64,000 bases of DNA from Bacteroidaceae bacterium (GCA_017442185.1 JAFSAT010000031.1:1-64000); one strand, 5' to 3'; shown: positions 52,436 to 60,994, numbered from the stretch's first letter. Notes: generated by a model not told the origin, from the letters alone. A program made the numbers and translations.

Positions 52436-55255
52436 TTATTCGTTTGTCTCTTTGTCGATATATTCCGGTTCGTCGAGTGTGTAGCCGTCAATTTCCGGCT
52501 CGGGGATGCTCAGCATGTTCTCTTCGTAGAATTTGGAATAGTCTTCAAAGGTGTAATAATCCAATAACAATTGTAGGTTCGATTTTGATATTATAAGGGT
52601 GTTTATCCCTTGGAGCAGTCTCGACATTTCGGGATTGCCGTAGAGGCGTTTGTGGTATAAGAATGTTTCGTCAAAAGAGAGAAATTCTTTCACTTCGAGC
52701 AGTGTTATTTGTGCGAGTCTGTTAAATTCCATGTTAAAGTTACGCACCATGTAGCGCGAGAAGTTGTAGCGTGCCATCTCGAAGAGCAGGCGCTTCTCGT
52801 CGAGAGAGTCGTTGGGGAAGGCTAATATGAAATAGTATGGGCCGTTGCGGTCGGCACTGAATGTGGGTATGCTGTCGGTGTTGCCTTTTATGGTGCCGTC
52901 GAGGCGACGTTCCCATATTGAGGTTGATATACCGCTGCGCAACAATCGTCCGTTTCTCACTCCGCTGTCTATCTCTGCTGCTATGCTTGTTATCTCATCT
53001 TCGGGATATGTGTTTATCAATTCGGCAAGGGCTGCAAGTGCGTCGTCTGTGCGCTCGGAGTAGAGCTTCGAGAGTGCATCTATGAACATGAAGCGTGAGC
53101 GGTGTGCTCCTTGGGGGTATTTCTCTTGTGTGTAACTGTTGTTTGCTATTACGGTATTGTGATTGCCTGCAAGATATTCGGCGTATGTCTGTATGTATAT
53201 TGAGTCTTCCTTGTGGCGCTTGGTTTCAACGCTTTCAAAGAAGTCGGGTTCTTGTATGCGTTTTGTCATGCTGCTGTCGGGGAATTGTGTTATCAGCAGG
53301 TTTTTATACATGCCGGCTTTGTCGGTCTCTTCCCAGCGGGATGTGCATAGGTAGAGGTGGTAGTATGCTTCGGCCAATTTTTCATACTCGGGATATTCGT
53401 TTACAAGGCGCTCCCAATGTGATATTGCAAGGTTTTTGTCGCCTAACTGCTCTTCAAATATAAGGGCTGCATCGTAGAGGGCATTGCTCAGCTCCGAGTG
53501 CATTTTGCTTTTTGCCTCGTCGGTGTATGGTATTTGTTGCAACCAATATTCTCGTGTGGTGGGGTCGGTCGAAAGGGTGTCAGGGGTCTCCTCCTCTTCG
53601 ATTGTCGGCTCTTCGGCGATACTGTCCGAGGGGATGCTGTCGCCTCCTGCAAGCATGGTGCTGTCACTTGTCTGTGCGTCGGGCTGTGGATTTACTATAT
53701 TCTCTTGGCTGAGTCTCCAATAGTCTTTCAACTTGCGGTCGCCCCACGTGGTGCTGAAACTTTTTATTCCTTTTGACACTGTTTGTTTGTTATAGAAATA
53801 CCATTGTGGCAGGTCGTCCAATCGGGGTATGCTCATGTCGGCGGCAGTGCCGGCGGCGGCAAGGTCGCTGCTTTCGCTGTCTCGTCGCTCTTTTTTCTCT
53901 ACCAATTTGCGCAGCTCCTCTTCAAACTCGGCTTGTTCTATCTTTTTGTCGATACATTCTGAGAGCGACTTGCTGTCGAGTGTTGCCCAATGGAGCAATT
54001 CGCTGTTTTTCTCTATTATATCGGTGTGTGGCGAGAGGTTTCCTGCCACATCGGTGCGACGCTGCCATGTGTCGTAGCCCTCGCTCTCTTTTTCTATTAT
54101 GCCGAGTGCTTTTTGATAATTTTCGGCTGCTTTTGAAAAACGTTGCATGTGCCAATATATTTCGGCGAGTGATAGGTGCAGCATGCCTGCGCCATATCCT
54201 GCAGCCTCTCCTTTCGCAAGGCCTGTTTCATAGGTTTGTATGGCTTTTGCAGTGTCGGGCTTGCTTAGATGTACGTTGCCCAACGCATAGTAGAGCTGCG
54301 ACAGGTATTCTTGATTTTTTGGTGAGCGTATCATTCTCTCTATCTTACGCACGATTTTCTTCTTCTCTTCGTTTGTGACGGTTTCTGTCTGCCGTATACG
54401 TGCGTTTATTTCCAGCTCGTATGGCGGATTCTGTGCTATTACCTTGGAGAAGCAGCGGAAAGCCTGTTTGTTGTCGCCTGTTTCGCGGTAGAGCTGTCCC
54501 ATGAGGTAGTATTCTCGGGCGCGTTCAATGGGTTCTGTTCCTTTGCGCTTTACGGCTTCTTCCATGTATGGGAGTGCCTCTTTGTAGCGTCCTTGTTTGA
54601 TGAGCAGATTGGCGTTGGCGCGAGCAAGGCTTCTGTCGAATGACGAGGGCAGGCTGTCGCGTTTTATGCGCGATATAAGGTCTTCTGCCTCGTAGAGCCA
54701 CTCTAATTGGGTGTAGCATTGAGCCAACCCTATTCTGGCTGCTGCAAGAACTTTTGGATTATTTTCGTATAGGCGTGCAATGTATATGTAGGTTCCTGCA
54801 GCCTCGGTAAATTCTCCTTTTTCAAAATATGAGTCGGCCATCATCATCCAGGCACGCCACAAGAATGGATTGAACTCTTTTTGGGCGTAGAAGCGTTTTT
54901 TCTTCTCGGTAAGTTTTTTCCCGGCTTCGCGGCGAGGCTTGCGTTTTATGGAGTGGTTTTTTATTGCCTTTTGTGCTTTTTCTATTGCTTTGTCAAAGTC
55001 TCCTTTGCCTATTTGACGCGTATTTTCGTTGTCGGTAATCATCAAGGGCAGTTGTTCAAGATAGTTGTCTTTGTGCCCTTTTATCTGTGCGTCACGTCCT
55101 TTTTTATACGCCACATTGCCATTGTAGAATGTGTTGTACCGTGCAAAAAAAGCATGGTACATGCGTGTTTGTGCTGTATTCTTTTTGCGGCTTGCGCAAC
55201 CTGACAGCGTGAACAACATCAGCAATAGGCATATATGTAGCGTGTATCTTTTCAC
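52436..55255 (-). CDS. PorW/SprE-like TPR lipoprotein
   Basis: A 939-aa lipoprotein (Cys20 in LFTLSGCASRK). It is nearly all tetratricopeptide-like helices, with recognisable repeats such as FNPFLWRAWMMMADSYFEKGEFTEAAGTY-type segments near residue 130 and YYLMGQLYRETGDNKQAF near 249. A long Glu/Ser-rich low-complexity segment (about 540-600) separates the N- and C-terminal halves. The N-terminal FARYNTFYNGNVAYKKG is a hallmark of SprE/PorW, a lipoprotein linked to T9SS and gliding. First gene of the operon with porX, tsaE and ygiQ. Presence of a working T9SS is not shown here. Confidence 0.8.
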   Translation of the reverse strand: MKRYTLHICLLLMLFTLSGCASRKKNTAQTRMYHAFFARYNTFYNGNVAYKKGRDAQIKGHKDNYLEQLPLMITDNENTRQIGKGDFDKAIEKAQKAIKNHSIKRKPRREAGKKLTEKKKRFYAQKEFNPFLWRAWMMMADSYFEKGEFTEAAGTYIYIARLYENNPKVLAAARIGLAQCYTQLEWLYEAEDLISRIKRDSLPSSFDRSLARANANLLIKQGRYKEALPYMEEAVKRKGTEPIERAREYYLMGQLYRETGDNKQAFRCFSKVIAQNPPYELEINARIRQTETVTNEEKKKIVRKIERMIRSPKNQEYLSQLYYALGNVHLSKPDTAKAIQTYETGLAKGEAAGYGAGMLHLSLAEIYWHMQRFSKAAENYQKALGIIEKESEGYDTWQRRTDVAGNLSPHTDIIEKNSELLHWATLDSKSLSECIDKKIEQAEFEEELRKLVEKKERRDSESSDLAAAGTAADMSIPRLDDLPQWYFYNKQTVSKGIKSFSTTWGDRKLKDYWRLSQENIVNPQPDAQTSDSTMLAGGDSIPSDSIAEEPTIEEEETPDTLSTDPTTREYWLQQIPYTDEAKSKMHSELSNALYDAALIFEEQLGDKNLAISHWERLVNEYPEYEKLAEAYYHLYLCTSRWEETDKAGMYKNLLITQFPDSSMTKRIQEPDFFESVETKRHKEDSIYIQTYAEYLAGNHNTVIANNSYTQEKYPQGAHRSRFMFIDALSKLYSERTDDALAALAELINTYPEDEITSIAAEIDSGVRNGRLLRSGISTSIWERRLDGTIKGNTDSIPTFSADRNGPYYFILAFPNDSLDEKRLLFEMARYNFSRYMVRNFNMEFNRLAQITLLEVKEFLSFDETFLYHKRLYGNPEMSRLLQGINTLIISKSNLQLLLDYYTFEDYSKFYEENMLSIPEPEIDGYTLDEPEYIDKETNE

Positions 55256-55315
55256 TTAGTAATGTGGTGTATCAATAATATAACTATAAAATGGGGCTTT
55301 TATTGTGATTTTCTC

Positions 55316-55423
55316 ATAAGCTGTTTAAATTTATATCGCTATTGTTTTATAGAGCAAAAATAGTGAAACAAACAATACAGTTTCTCATAAGAAAATACTT
55401 TTTATAAATTTAACAGCTTCTTA
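55316..55423. repeat. TIR element copy D (about 108 bp), overlapping the permease gene end
   Basis: The left arm TAAGCTGTTTAAATTTATATC and right arm AAATTTAACAGCTTCTTA are inverted repeats. The interior matches copy B nearly base for base (GAAACAAACAATACAGTTTCTC). The right arm on the minus strand encodes the last residues and stop of the ZnuB-like permease. It also carries a minus-strand TATTTTTG (55362-55355), a possible -7 box for the PorW operon. Confidence 0.85.
55355..55362 (-). promoter_or_regulatory. possible -7 box TATTTTTG of the porW-porX operon, within TIR copy D
   Basis: An exact TAnnTTTG on the minus strand, about 100 bases upstream of the PorW-like ATG. No convincing -33 element is found. 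Copies A and B carry TATTTTTA or CATTTTTA at this place, so D is the best candidate for promoter activity. Confidence 0.4.
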
Positions 55424-56217
55424 ATAAATGTGATGCAGGCCTTGCATGTTGCGTATATTAAGATGGAGCATAGTACGATTGTGGCTCCCGAGGGTGTGTC
55501 AATCGCATAGGAGAGCAACAGCCCCATTAACGATGCCGAAAAGCCGAAGATTACCGATAATACCATTATCTTCTTATAGTCGAATGTGAACAGCATTGCC
55601 GTCATCTGTGGAACTGTGAGCATCGATATTACAAGTACTACTCCCACCAAGCGCAGTGTCGCCACAATGGTGGTGGCTATGGCGAGCATCATAATTCTCT
55701 CGAAAAGTGCAACGGGGACTCCGCGTGCTGCGGCAAATTCGCGGTCGAATGCAACAAGTACTATTGTACGATAAAAAGGAATGTTCAGCAGCAGAAGCAG
55801 TGCGGATATTATTGCAAGCATCGCAATGTCGTTGCTTGTCACTGTGAGTATATTCCCAAACAGATAGGTCGAAAGTTCGGTGTTGTAGCCCGGGGAAAGG
55901 AAACAGAATATTATTCCCAACGACATTCCGAGAATCCAAAAGAGTGCTATTGCCGAATCTTCGCGCACCTCCTTCTTCATTCCCATGCACTGTACGCCAA
56001 GTGCCGAAACTGCCGCAAAAGCAAATGCGGTGAGCAGTGGATTTATACCAAGATACATTCCCAATCCCACTCCTCCGAATGACGAGTGTGTTATGCCGCC
56101 GCTGATGAATACCAAGCGCCGTGTAACTACATACGTCCCTATTATACCACATGCAACAGAGGCCAACAGACTGCCTATCAACGCATTTTGGAAAAATTGG
56201 TAGCCAAAAATCTCCAT
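55402..56217 (-). CDS. ABC-3 family metal transporter permease (ZnuB/MntB-like)
   Basis: A 271-aa inner-membrane protein with about eight hydrophobic helices and the ABC-3 family layout (FFQNALIGSLLASVACGIIGTYVVTRR, GITHSSFGGVGLG, RLVGVVLVISMLTVPQMTA). Such permeases import zinc or manganese with an ATPase and a periplasmic binding protein; neither gene is adjacent. ATG 56217 starts the recognisable domain; the in-frame upstream extension is unlike it. The last codons (IKKLLNL-stop) come from the TIR element at 55316-55423. It starts 5 bases after the stop of a small Cys/His-rich membrane protein. Confidence 0.85.
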   Translation of the reverse strand: MEIFGYQFFQNALIGSLLASVACGIIGTYVVTRRLVFISGGITHSSFGGVGLGMYLGINPLLTAFAFAAVSALGVQCMGMKKEVREDSAIALFWILGMSLGIIFCFLSPGYNTELSTYLFGNILTVTSNDIAMLAIISALLLLLNIPFYRTIVLVAFDREFAAARGVPVALFERIMMLAIATTIVATLRLVGVVLVISMLTVPQMTAMLFTFDYKKIMVLSVIFGFSASLMGLLLSYAIDTPSGATIVLCSILIYATCKACITFIKKLLNL

Positions 56218-56222
56218 CGGCC

Positions 56223-56603
56223 TTATTGTATGATTAGGAATATCTCCTCCTTTATTTGCTGAGGCAATGAGACGCCGCGTGTGCCAAGGCATTTTACCCA
56301 TTGGTCTACCTCATTCTCGCGCATGGTGTAGAGTATCTGGCGAAATTCTTCAACCTCTTCGTCTGTATAATCCTCTTGTGCTCTACCCCTGAAACGGTCT
56401 AATTCTTCATCGTCAAAATAGAGGTAGCTGTTATCGTAGCCTTTGTCACACACAGTGTGGCGTCCGCAGCAAACACCATTCTCACCATCATGATGGTGCT
56501 CCTCTTCGTTCGACGGAGCAACACCGACAAATTTTTTCAGCACAAGATACCCGATGATAAGCACCGCGGCACATGCAATAAGCGCAATTGTAAACGTATT
56601 CAT
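56223..56603 (-). CDS. small single-span membrane protein with Cys/His metal-binding-like motif
   Basis: A 126-aa protein I do not recognise as a named family. One N-terminal helix (TIALIACAAVLIIGYLVLK, residues 4-22) anchors it in the inner membrane. After that comes HHHDGENGVCCGRHTVC (36-52), a His/Cys cluster that could bind a transition metal. The rest is acidic and helical (EELDRFRGRAQEDYTDEEVEEF). It lies immediately upstream of the ZnuB-type permease on the same strand, so a metal-delivery or sensing partner role is plausible but unproven. Confidence 0.6.
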   Translation of the reverse strand: MNTFTIALIACAAVLIIGYLVLKKFVGVAPSNEEEHHHDGENGVCCGRHTVCDKGYDNSYLYFDDEELDRFRGRAQEDYTDEEVEEFRQILYTMRENEVDQWVKCLGTRGVSLPQQIKEEIFLIIQ

Positions 56604-57032
56604 TCTTAGAACAATCTTCTTTAGGTTGCGAAGTTATAAAATAAACATCAAATATAAAACCAAAACCTGAGCAGGCTTAATTATAATAATGATTTTTTCC
56701 GATAAAATTAAGAAGCAGTTTGAATATTTAATAAATCTTTTCTTAAACATATTATTTTAATAATGTCTGAAAGTGTTGTCAATTTTATGAATATTCAGTA
56801 ACTCTCTTTCAATTTCTCGTAAATGACAATTTGTAAAGAATATTGCAGGCGTTCTCACTTTTTTTGTTTGAGTGATATGCAAAATAGCTGAAATTTTAAG
56901 TGTAAAAGCGAATTTTATAAAAAGTTTGTTGTATATTCGCAGCGTTTGGTGCTCCTTTTCAGGATGCCGACGATTGACAAAATGACAACACTAAGTGAAA
57001 ATTCTAAGTATAATTTATAAATAAAAAAACAG
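56604..57032. other. 429-bp AT-rich intergenic region, no gene seen
   Basis: Divergent region between the metal-protein gene and the FKBP gene. It has no open frame with coding character and no strong hairpin. The only signal is TATATTCG at 56932-56939 (plus strand), the same -7-like octamer seen before the GH5 operon; it would leave a leader of about 87 bases for the FKBP gene. No -33 element is clear. No tRNA or riboswitch fold was recognised. Confidence 0.5.
56932..56939 (+). promoter_or_regulatory. possible -7 box TATATTCG upstream of the FKBP pair
   Basis: One base from the TAnnTTTG consensus, about 94 bases upstream of ATG 57033, with no clear -33 element. Weak evidence. Confidence 0.3.
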
Positions 57033-57617
57033 ATGGATAAATTCAGCTATGGCCTTGGAATGGGAATAGGGCAGAATCTGCTCTCGATGGATGTAAGTGA
57101 AATGTCGATGGACGATTTTGTTGCAGGACTTAAGGCTGTGCTTGCAGGTGAAAAAACAGAACTTACGCATGCCGAGGCACAAAAAGTTGTGAGCAACCAT
57201 TTTCGCAAAGTGGCCGAACAGAGGTTTGTAAAGATTAAAGAGGCGGGCGAAGCTTTCCTTGCCGAGAATGCAAAGAAAGAGGGTGTTGTTACACTCCCCA
57301 GCGGTTTGCAATATACGGTTCTGAAAGAGGGTAACGGCAAGCAGCCCAAAGCAACCGACCGTGTGCAGTGCCACTATGAGGGTACACTGATTGACGGAAC
57401 CGTATTTGACAGCTCTATAAAGCGCGGCGAGCCTGCAATATTCGGAGTGTCACAGGTTATTTCCGGTTGGGTAGAGGCACTGCAACTTATGAAAGAGGGT
57501 GCCAAATGGCGTCTCTTTATCCCCTATAACCTGGCCTATGGTACACATGGCGCAGGTGAAAATATTCCACCATACAGCGCACTCGTTTTTGATGTTGAGC
57601 TAATAAAAGTTTTATAA
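57033..57617 (+). CDS. FKBP-type peptidyl-prolyl isomerase (FklB/FkpA-like), no signal peptide
   Basis: A 194-aa PPIase catalysing proline cis-trans isomerisation. The N-terminal helical dimerisation domain (YGLGMGIGQNLLSM) is followed by the FKBP domain from about residue 90, with LPSGLQYTVLKEG, VQCHYEGTLIDGTVFDSS, VISGWVEALQLMKEGAKW and IPPYSALVFDVELI. There is no signal peptide, so a cytoplasmic location is inferred, unlike the lipoprotein FKBP 18 bases downstream. The two form an operon. Active-site aromatics look intact. Confidence 0.92.
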   Translation: MDKFSYGLGMGIGQNLLSMDVSEMSMDDFVAGLKAVLAGEKTELTHAEAQKVVSNHFRKVAEQRFVKIKEAGEAFLAENAKKEGVVTLPSGLQYTVLKEGNGKQPKATDRVQCHYEGTLIDGTVFDSSIKRGEPAIFGVSQVISGWVEALQLMKEGAKWRLFIPYNLAYGTHGAGENIPPYSALVFDVELIKVL

Positions 57618-57635
57618 TATCAGAACCATATAGTG

Positions 57636-58463
57636 ATGAGAAGAATCGTATTCTTTGTGTGTGCAGCTGCAATGTTGGCAGTTTCGTGTAAGCAAGAGGT
57701 GGGCGAGAAACGTATATCGCTCTCCACCACCGACGACTCGTTGGCCTATGCAGTGAGTGTCTATCTGGCACAAGATATGCGCCAACTGATTATGCAGGAA
57801 TTTTCCATTGACAGCTCCACAGTGGATGACTTTGTTCGAGGAGTGCGCGATGCCTTTCCTAAAAGCAGTGGCAAACACGATATTGCCTACACCAACGGTC
57901 AACAGATAGGTTCAAGAGCCGCAGATATGCTGCGCAGAGCCGAAGAATTGATATATGGCAGCGATACAACGAAAAAAATAGATTCCGAGATTTTCCTTGA
58001 AGGACTTGTGGCAAGCATATATGCCCAAGGCCGAACAATGGATATGCGTCATGCCATAGATTATTATAATATCTACAAGTATCGCGTCGTCAGCGACAAA
58101 TTTATGGCCGACAATGCAACGCGCGAAGGAATCACAGTGCTTCCCGATGGGCTGCAATACAAAATGGAACACAAAGGCAACGGAGCAGTGGCAACGCCGG
58201 CCGACACCGTCTGCTGCATATACAAAGGAACCCTCACCAGCGGACGCACATTCGACTCATCACGAGGCAGCATAGCAAAATTGCACGTAGGCTCGCTCAT
58301 ACCGGGCTTTGCAAAAGCGTTGTGCATGCTTCCCGAAGGAACAAAATGCAAGGTTTATATTCCGTGGGAACTTGGCTATGGAGCCAAAGGAACAAGGCGC
58401 ATCCCACCGTACAGTACCCTTGTGTTTGATATTGAAGTGGCAAAAGTCATAAAAAACAGATAA
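57636..58463 (+). CDS. FKBP-type peptidyl-prolyl isomerase lipoprotein
   Basis: A 275-aa lipoprotein (lipobox Cys18, AAMLAVSCKQE). It has a longer N-terminal dimerisation region (about 30-160), then an FKBP domain with LPDGLQYKMEHKG, CCIYKGTLTSGRTFDSS, LIPGFAKALCMLPEGTKCKVYIPW and IPPYSTLVFDIEV. It is probably a periplasmic or outer-membrane-associated folding catalyst. ATG 57636 is preferred to the GTG three bases earlier. It follows the cytoplasmic-type FKBP by 18 bases; the pair may serve different compartments from one transcript. Confidence 0.9.
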   Translation: MRRIVFFVCAAAMLAVSCKQEVGEKRISLSTTDDSLAYAVSVYLAQDMRQLIMQEFSIDSSTVDDFVRGVRDAFPKSSGKHDIAYTNGQQIGSRAADMLRRAEELIYGSDTTKKIDSEIFLEGLVASIYAQGRTMDMRHAIDYYNIYKYRVVSDKFMADNATREGITVLPDGLQYKMEHKGNGAVATPADTVCCIYKGTLTSGRTFDSSRGSIAKLHVGSLIPGFAKALCMLPEGTKCKVYIPWELGYGAKGTRRIPPYSTLVFDIEVAKVIKNR

Positions 58464-58467
58464 TACA

Positions 58468-58553
58468 ATAAAAAAGCAGGTAAAATTCGCTCATGATATA
58501 AACAATAATATTTGAAAGAAATTTACAAAGCTTCAAGATTTAAACAGCCTAAG
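58468..58553. repeat. possible degenerate TIR element copy E
   Basis: AAAAAGCAGGTAAAATTCGCT at the left and GATTTAAACAGCCTAAG at the right loosely follow the TIR arms, 84-86 bases apart as in copies A and C. The match is weak. Confidence 0.3.
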
Positions 58554-58594
58554 ACAGCAACTGAAATAAACTCTAAATAACATTCAAATTTATT

Positions 58595-59065
58595 ATGAAA
58601 AATAACGTGGAATGTAAGGTTGACCAATTAGACCTTAAGATATTAAGTATAATATCAAAAGATGCGCGAGTGCCGTTCCGTAACGTGGCAGAATTGTGCG
58701 GAGTGTCACGAGCTGCAATCCATCTCAGGGTGCAACATCTGATAGATATGGGGATAATCTCCGGCTCGTGCTACGAGGTGAACTTCAAACGTCTCGGCTA
58801 TAAAACATGCACATATATGGGTATACGTCTCGAAAAAGGCTCCATGTATAAAGAGGTTGTCGAGCATCTGCGCGGAATCCCCGAGGTTGTGGAATGTTCC
58901 TACACGACAGGCCCTTATTCTATCCTTGTGAAAATGTATGCACAGGATAACGAGCAACTTATGGAACTGCTGAATAGCAAAATTCAGTGTATTCCGGGAG
59001 TGGTGAGCACCGAGACCATGATTGTGCTCGACAGCAGCATAAAAAGAAATCTTCCAATGGAGTAA
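58595..59065 (+). CDS. Lrp/AsnC-family transcriptional regulator
   Basis: A 156-aa regulator. The N-terminal winged helix-turn-helix (DLKILSIISKDARVPFRNVAE, then VSRAAIHLRVQHLIDMGIISG) is followed by the RAM ligand-binding domain (TCTYMGIRLEKGSMYKEV, IPEVVECSYTTGPYSILVKM). Family members sense amino acids and multimerise. It sits upstream of, and on the same strand as, the amidotransferase/dipeptidase gene 116 bases downstream; regulation of that gene is a reasonable guess only. No operator was identified. Confidence 0.92.
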   Translation: MKNNVECKVDQLDLKILSIISKDARVPFRNVAELCGVSRAAIHLRVQHLIDMGIISGSCYEVNFKRLGYKTCTYMGIRLEKGSMYKEVVEHLRGIPEVVECSYTTGPYSILVKMYAQDNEQLMELLNSKIQCIPGVVSTETMIVLDSSIKRNLPME

Positions 59066-59176
59066 AAAACTGTTAAAACCTCTGTCGTTCAATCGCTTGA
59101 ATATAACAAGCAAACGAAAGAGCCTTTCGACAGTGTGATAATATTTTTATAGTATAAACTTAAACAGTTTCTGATA
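59066..59176. repeat. possible degenerate TIR element copy F (about 110 bp)
   Basis: Left AAAAAACTGTTAAAACC just after the Lrp stop, right AAACTTAAACAGTTTCTGA ending about 8 bases before the next ATG. The spacing fits the 110-bp class, but the interior is not obviously similar. Confidence 0.4.
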
Positions 59177-59181
59177 ATACC

Positions 59182-60960
59182 ATGGAAACGAAACGGTTCA
59201 ATCTCGGCATAGAGTATAACGAATTGCACCGTGGGTATCACACAGGCGCGATAAAGCCCATAATAGGGATAACCGCGAACTTCAACGACGGGAACGCTTG
59301 TCTGGCCGAGGCTTATTATGCTTCGGTGCTCGAGGCCGGGGGCGTTCCCTTGCTTATACCTCCATATTCACAACGCGAAGCACTTGCTGAGACGCTAAAG
59401 ATGGTGGATGCGTTGGTTCTTTCGGGCGGGGCCGATATTGACCCTCGATACATGGCGCAACAGCCCGATTATACTCTTCTGCACACAATAAATCCCAAAC
59501 GCGACGAGCAGGAGCTTATGCTTGTTCGCCTGGCCACAGACCGGCAACTGCCCATTCTGGGGATATGTCGCGGCATACAAACGCTGGCGGCTGCACTTGG
59601 AGGAGAGGTGCATCAGGATATATACGCAGCCTTGGGAGATAATCTCCTCTGTCACGACCAGCAAGAGGAGCGCGGAGTGGCAACACACGAAGTGTACCTT
59701 GTTCCACACACGCGTCTTGCCAAGATCTTCGGCCGAGAGAAAATCGGGGTGAATACCTTCCATCATCAGGCAGTTTCGGTGCTGCCACAGGGATTTAAAG
59801 TATCGGCTGTTGCACCGGATGGAGTGATCGAAGGCATGGAGGCTGTGGACGGGCGCAGTATCATAGGCGTGCAGTGGCATCCCGAGAGCTTTATAATGAA
59901 GGATTACAATACCTGCATGATGCCTCTCTTTCGCTGGTTGGTTGCCGAGGCTCAGCTATACAGGCGTGCCAAGAATTTACACAGACATATAATCTCGATA
60001 GACTCTCACTGCGACACTCCAATGTTGTTTGCCGAGGGTTACAGTTTGGGCGAGCGCAGCAATAAGGCTCTTGTAGACCTTCACAAAATGGACGAGGGGG
60101 CCTTGGATGTGGTGACTATGGTTGCATATCTCAAGCAAGAGGCACGCACAGCTGCTTCTCGTGCAGCAGCTGTTGCCAAGGCTCATGCTCTGCTCAAGGG
60201 TATTGAGGAGCGTGTCGCCGTATGCTCCGATTGTGTGGCTCTTGCATCACATCCCGATGAATTGCTGCCGCTAAAAAGGTCGGGCAAACGTGTCATAATG
60301 CGTGGCATCGAGAATGGTTTTGCCATAGGGGATGATATAAAAAAGATACAGCATTATCGTAATATGGGAGTGGTATATATGACGCTATGCCACAATGGCG
60401 ATAATGATATATGTGACTCTGCTCGCGGCGATGGCGAACATGGCGGTTTGAGTGCATTCGGGAAAGAGGTGGTGCGAGAGATGAATCGTGTGGGCATGAT
60501 GATAGACCTCTCTCACGCAGCAGAGACTACCTTTTACGATGTGTTGAAATACAGCACAGTCCCTGTTGTTTGTTCACACTCATCGTGCCGCGCATTGTGC
60601 AACCATCCACGCAACCTCACAGATGAACAGATGCGTGCAATTGCCGCCAAGGGTGGTGTTGTGCAGATAACAATGTATTCAGGATTTCTTGTTCAAGATG
60701 GCGTGGCAACACTCGACGATTTCATGCGTCATCTTTTTCATGCAATTTCCGTTGCAGGAGTTTCTCATGTGGGCATAGGCACCGACTTTGACGGCGACGG
60801 TGGGGTTGTGGGCTGTTCCGATGCTTCACAACTGCGGAATATCACACGCGAGATGCTGCGTCGCGGCCTCTCTGATGCCGACATCGAGGCTGTGTGGGGT
60901 GGCAATTGGTTGCGTGTGATGCGCATAGTGCAGAAAGCGGATATGAACAAAATCGCTTAA
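59182..60960 (+). CDS. fused class I glutamine-amidotransferase-like (C26) hydrolase and M19 membrane dipeptidase
   Basis: A 592-aa two-domain enzyme without signal peptide. Residues ~25-250 form a PuuD-type gamma-glutamyl hydrolase: IKPIIGITANF, LSGGADIDPRYM, nucleophile Cys129 in LGICRGIQ, and His233/Glu235 in VQWHPE. Residues ~268-585 form an M19 dipeptidase with zinc ligands H276/D278 (IDSHCDTP), the bridging region GIENG, then DLSHAAETT, CSHSSCRALCNHPRNL and GIGTDFDGDGG. Together the activities could cut a gamma-glutamyl bond and then a dipeptide, as in glutathione breakdown; this is an inference. It is downstream of an Lrp regulator and 34 bases before GH125. Confidence 0.88.
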   Translation: METKRFNLGIEYNELHRGYHTGAIKPIIGITANFNDGNACLAEAYYASVLEAGGVPLLIPPYSQREALAETLKMVDALVLSGGADIDPRYMAQQPDYTLLHTINPKRDEQELMLVRLATDRQLPILGICRGIQTLAAALGGEVHQDIYAALGDNLLCHDQQEERGVATHEVYLVPHTRLAKIFGREKIGVNTFHHQAVSVLPQGFKVSAVAPDGVIEGMEAVDGRSIIGVQWHPESFIMKDYNTCMMPLFRWLVAEAQLYRRAKNLHRHIISIDSHCDTPMLFAEGYSLGERSNKALVDLHKMDEGALDVVTMVAYLKQEARTAASRAAAVAKAHALLKGIEERVAVCSDCVALASHPDELLPLKRSGKRVIMRGIENGFAIGDDIKKIQHYRNMGVVYMTLCHNGDNDICDSARGDGEHGGLSAFGKEVVREMNRVGMMIDLSHAAETTFYDVLKYSTVPVVCSHSSCRALCNHPRNLTDEQMRAIAAKGGVVQITMYSGFLVQDGVATLDDFMRHLFHAISVAGVSHVGIGTDFDGDGGVVGCSDASQLRNITREMLRRGLSDADIEAVWGGNWLRVMRIVQKADMNKIA

Positions 60961-60994
60961 TTACAGTACAACAACAAACAGATTCTAATGTCGT

